Assembly: GCA_028287115.1 (NCBI GenBank)
Contig: JAQBQF010000148.1
Location: 1-64,000, forward strand
DNA length: 64,000 nt
DNA from: Myxococcales bacterium
GTDB lineage: Bacteria; Myxococcota_A; Polyangia; Haliangiales; Haliangiaceae
Direction: 5' to 3'
Within the stretch, counting starts at the first letter, position 1. The number at the start of each line of letters is the position of its first letter. Under the pieces are notes generated by a model. The model did no database searches. It had not been told where the DNA came from and saw nothing but the letters and a program-made list of their open reading frames with translations. The position numbers were made by a program, and so were the translations under genes. Below are positions 61,504 through 64,000 of this stretch, in pieces.

Positions 61504-64000
61504 ATGACGCGGGAACGCCGCACGGAGGGGCCGACGTTGCGCGTCGTTGGAATCGGCGCCTCGGCGGGTGGGCTCGAGGCGATGAAGCAGTTGTTCGCCG
61601 GCATACCGGTGGATACCGGGCTCGGGTTCATCGTCCTGCAGCACCTGGCGGCCGGGCAAGGCAGTCAGCTCGCGCACATCCTCGAGTCCGCGACAAAAAT
61701 GAAGGTCGTCGACATCGCGAGCGGGCAGCGCGTCGAGTCGAACACCGTGCACGTCGTGCCGCCCGGTGTTTCGGTCAGCTTGTTTCGAGGCGCGCTCGTG
61801 TTGCGTGAGCCGAAGCCCGGCGCGCGGCCGCACCTGCCGATCGACACCCTGTTCGACTCTCTCGCAGAGGTCCTGAAGACAGCCGCGATGGGTATCGTGC
61901 TGTCGGGTACTGGCAGCGACGGCACGGTCGGGCTGCAGGCGATTCGAGCCGCCGGCGGGACAACGCTGGTGCAAGATCCCGCGACGGCGCAGTTCGACCA
62001 GATGCCGCGAAGCGCGATCGCCGCCGGCGCTGCGGAGCTCATCCTCGGACCTCACGAGCTGGGTATCGAGCTCGGCACCATGACGGAATCGGGGCCGCGT
62101 CCACCGGACTCCGAGACGGACGCTGCGGATAGCTCGGCCCTCGAACGAATCTTCGAGAGCCTGCGTGAAACGACCGGCATCGACTTCTCTAGCTACAAGC
62201 GTACGACGATCGAGCGCCGACTCACGCGCCAGCTCACGCACCATCACCTGCGGTCGCTCGACCAATACGCGACCTATCTGGCCGACCACCCGAACGAAGC
62301 ACACGCGCTCTACGAGGACTTGCTGATCCACGTCACGCAGTTCTTCCGGGACGCGGCCGATCTCGATGAGCTGGCCGCCCGGGTGTTCCCGGAGATCCTC
62401 CGCGCGAGCCCCCACGAGGCTCCGATCCGCGTCTGGATCCCAGGGTGCTCGACGGGAGAGGAAGCTTACTCGATCGCGATGCTGCTGCTCGAGTTCCTCG
62501 AGGTCCACGATCCGCGCCGCACGATCCAGGTGTTCGGCACGGACCTCAGCGAGCGCGCGATCGAGACTGCGCGCGCCGGTCAGTATCCCGTAGCGATCGA
62601 AAGTCAGGTGGGCGCGGATCGGCTCGCCAAGTTCTTCGTTCGCAACGAGAACGGCTGGAAGGTCCGGCGCGATCTTCGCGAGCGCTGCGTGTTCGTTCGG
62701 CACGACCTCGTCAGCGATCCACCGTTCTCGAAGATCGATCTCGTGAGCTGTCGCAACGTGCTCATCTACCTCGCGCCCGCGCTGCAGCGACGCGTGTTCC
62801 CGATCTTTCATTACGCGCTCAACCAGCCCGGCTTCTTGCTACTCGGCACGTCGGAGACGATCGCGGGCTTCGATTCGCTGTTCGCGCCGGTCGAACCGGG
62901 CCTTCGCGTCTTCGTGCGGCGGCCGACGGCGAACCGACCGAAGCTTGCGTTCCCGTTGAGCGGACAGGCGGCGCGCACGGGTCGCAAGCCGCACGAGCCG
63001 ATACGCTCTGCGCTCGACGTTCAACGCGATGTCGATCACATCTTGCTCGCGCGATACGCACCGGCGTGTGTCGTGATCGACGAGCAGCTCGAGGTCGTCC
63101 AGTTTCGCGGCCGGACCGCACCGTTCCTCGAGGCTGCGGTAGGTCAGCCGCAAACAAATCTCATCAAGATGGCTCGCGACGGTCTGCCATCCGAGCTCAG
63201 GCTCGTGATCCAGCGCGCGCAACGCAGCAACGCACCCGCTCGCCAGGCCAACATCCTCGTTCGCGAGGACGAGCGCGATCGACGCGTCGATCTCGAAGTC
63301 ATTCCGTTGCGCGGCGTGGGACCGCAACGGTTCTTTCTGGTCGTGTTCGAAGAGACGACTGCCGGCAAGCCCTCGAGCGTCACGCACAAGGCGCGCGGCA
63401 AGCAGACGTCGACGCGAGGCGAGGCCGTGCGGCTCCGCGAAGAGCTCTCGGCGGCCAGAGAATATGTGGACTCCGTGACCGCGCAGCACCTCGCGACCAG
63501 TGAGGAGCTCGGGGTTGTGAACGAGGAGCTCCAGTCCGCGAACGAGGAGCTCCAGTCGAGCAACGAGGAGCTCCAGACCGCGAAAGAAGAGCTGCAATCG
63601 ACGAACGAGGAGCTCGAGACGGTCAACGAAGAGCTCCAGCGCGGCAACACCGAGCTCAAGCAGGCCAACGACGACCTGATCAACGTCCTCGCGAGCGTCG
63701 ACATCCCGATCATCATCGTCGACACCGCTCGCTGCGTTCGCCGGTTCACGCCGCGCGCACGTGCCGTGATGAAGCTGATCCCGGGCGACATCGGACGACC
63801 GATCGCGGATTTACAACCGAGCATCAGCGTGCCGGATCTCGACGAACGCATCACCGAGGTGATCGATACGCTCGGCGTCAACGAGTCCGAGGTCCGCCAT
63901 CCCGACGGCACGATCTACCGGATGCAGATCCGACCGTATCGGACGAGCGACAACACGATCAGCGGCGCAGTGATCGCCTTCGTCGATATCAGCGTGCTCA
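61504..64000 (+). CDS. CheB-CheR fusion protein, partial at the right edge
   Basis: It opens at ATG 61504 and is still open at 64000 (832 codons). Order: CheB methylesterase (Ser20 in GIGASAGG, His47 in VLQHLA, Asp139 in SGTGSDG); CheR N-terminal helices (TGIDFSSYKRTTIERRLTRQ); CheR methyltransferase (FFRDAADLDEL, IWIPGCSTGEEAYSIAM-like SAM loop, CRNVLIYLAPALQRRVF); a long coiled coil of repeated N-E-E-L-Q units; then a PAS domain. Such fusions usually continue into a PAS/HisKA kinase. They are thought to link chemotaxis-type methylation to two-component signalling. No CheA, CheW or MCP gene is in the window. Confidence 0.9.
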   Translation, partial: MTRERRTEGPTLRVVGIGASAGGLEAMKQLFAGIPVDTGLGFIVLQHLAAGQGSQLAHILESATKMKVVDIASGQRVESNTVHVVPPGVSVSLFRGALVLREPKPGARPHLPIDTLFDSLAEVLKTAAMGIVLSGTGSDGTVGLQAIRAAGGTTLVQDPATAQFDQMPRSAIAAGAAELILGPHELGIELGTMTESGPRPPDSETDAADSSALERIFESLRETTGIDFSSYKRTTIERRLTRQLTHHHLRSLDQYATYLADHPNEAHALYEDLLIHVTQFFRDAADLDELAARVFPEILRASPHEAPIRVWIPGCSTGEEAYSIAMLLLEFLEVHDPRRTIQVFGTDLSERAIETARAGQYPVAIESQVGADRLAKFFVRNENGWKVRRDLRERCVFVRHDLVSDPPFSKIDLVSCRNVLIYLAPALQRRVFPIFHYALNQPGFLLLGTSETIAGFDSLFAPVEPGLRVFVRRPTANRPKLAFPLSGQAARTGRKPHEPIRSALDVQRDVDHILLARYAPACVVIDEQLEVVQFRGRTAPFLEAAVGQPQTNLIKMARDGLPSELRLVIQRAQRSNAPARQANILVREDERDRRVDLEVIPLRGVGPQRFFLVVFEETTAGKPSSVTHKARGKQTSTRGEAVRLREELSAAREYVDSVTAQHLATSEELGVVNEELQSANEELQSSNEELQTAKEELQSTNEELETVNEELQRGNTELKQANDDLINVLASVDIPIIIVDTARCVRRFTPRARAVMKLIPGDIGRPIADLQPSISVPDLDERITEVIDTLGVNESEVRHPDGTIYRMQIRPYRTSDNTISGAVIAFVDISVL

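Noticed and set aside
61168-62811. 547-codon minus-strand frame
   Set aside because: Antisense of the hybrid kinase end and CheB-CheR gene.
63480-63680. Repeated gaggagctcca-type DNA in the CheB-CheR gene considered as a DNA repeat
   Set aside because: It encodes the N-E-E-L-Q coiled coil normal for this protein class.

Overview
The window looks like chromosomal DNA of a GC-rich Myxococcota bacterium, most like the Haliangium/Kofleriaceae side of the phylum (inference). The support is the very large number of single-copy secreted lipoproteins with Asp/Ala/Gly-rich linkers after the lipobox, thrombospondin type-3 repeats with a MYXO-CTERM-like tail, FG-GAP and beta-helix exoproteins, a CHRDLKP-type eukaryotic-like Ser/Thr kinase, a solitary MazF-like protein, and hybrid CheB-CheR and LytS/LytTR signalling.

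Layout. 0-17 kb is an accessory, decaying region. Intact lipoprotein genes (TSP3, beta-helix, clan GH-A glycosidase, FG-GAP, beta-propeller) alternate with truncated and frameshifted scraps: three IS91-type transposase pieces, a zinc-ribbon protein, a stigma-type Cys repeat, two beta-helix tails, a sigma-54 AAA+ scrap fused head-on to a TSP3/MYXO-CTERM tail, and the middle of a polyphosphate kinase. 17-29.7 kb holds more lipoproteins, a copper-type P1B ATPase with YHS and heavy-metal N-domains, a gluzincin-like lipoprotein, a tandem-YCII protein, a MazF-like protein, an ArsR-AHSA1 pair and small ORFs. 29.7-38.1 kb is a LytS/LytTR two-component pair divergent from a PAS protein and a complete, translationally coupled RND efflux operon (OMF, MFP, RND).

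39.2-46.1 kb looks like the wreck of an integrative element next to tRNA-Asn: an integrase fragment, two unlike transposase pieces joined tail-to-tail, two copies of a recombinase-associated helix-turn-helix ORF around a lipoprotein gene, small repeats and a nested hairpin. Within it sits an apparently healthy protein with two TonB-C-like domains.

46.1-64 kb is ordinary, tightly packed chromosome. A minus-strand set encodes an outer-membrane protein, a membrane protein, an ATP-grasp ligase, a six-TM Ser/Thr kinase and a Cys-rich lipoprotein. A plus-strand set of five genes (DUF2760, Hsp70-like, unknown 153 aa, GIDE-like membrane protein, Hsp70-DUF3731) forms a chaperone-type operon. It is followed, on the same strand, by a NarL-type regulator, a hybrid histidine kinase and a CheB-CheR fusion that runs off the right edge. 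The Hsp70 operon is the best candidate for a poorly described system. All family calls are from reading motifs by eye; no database search was made.
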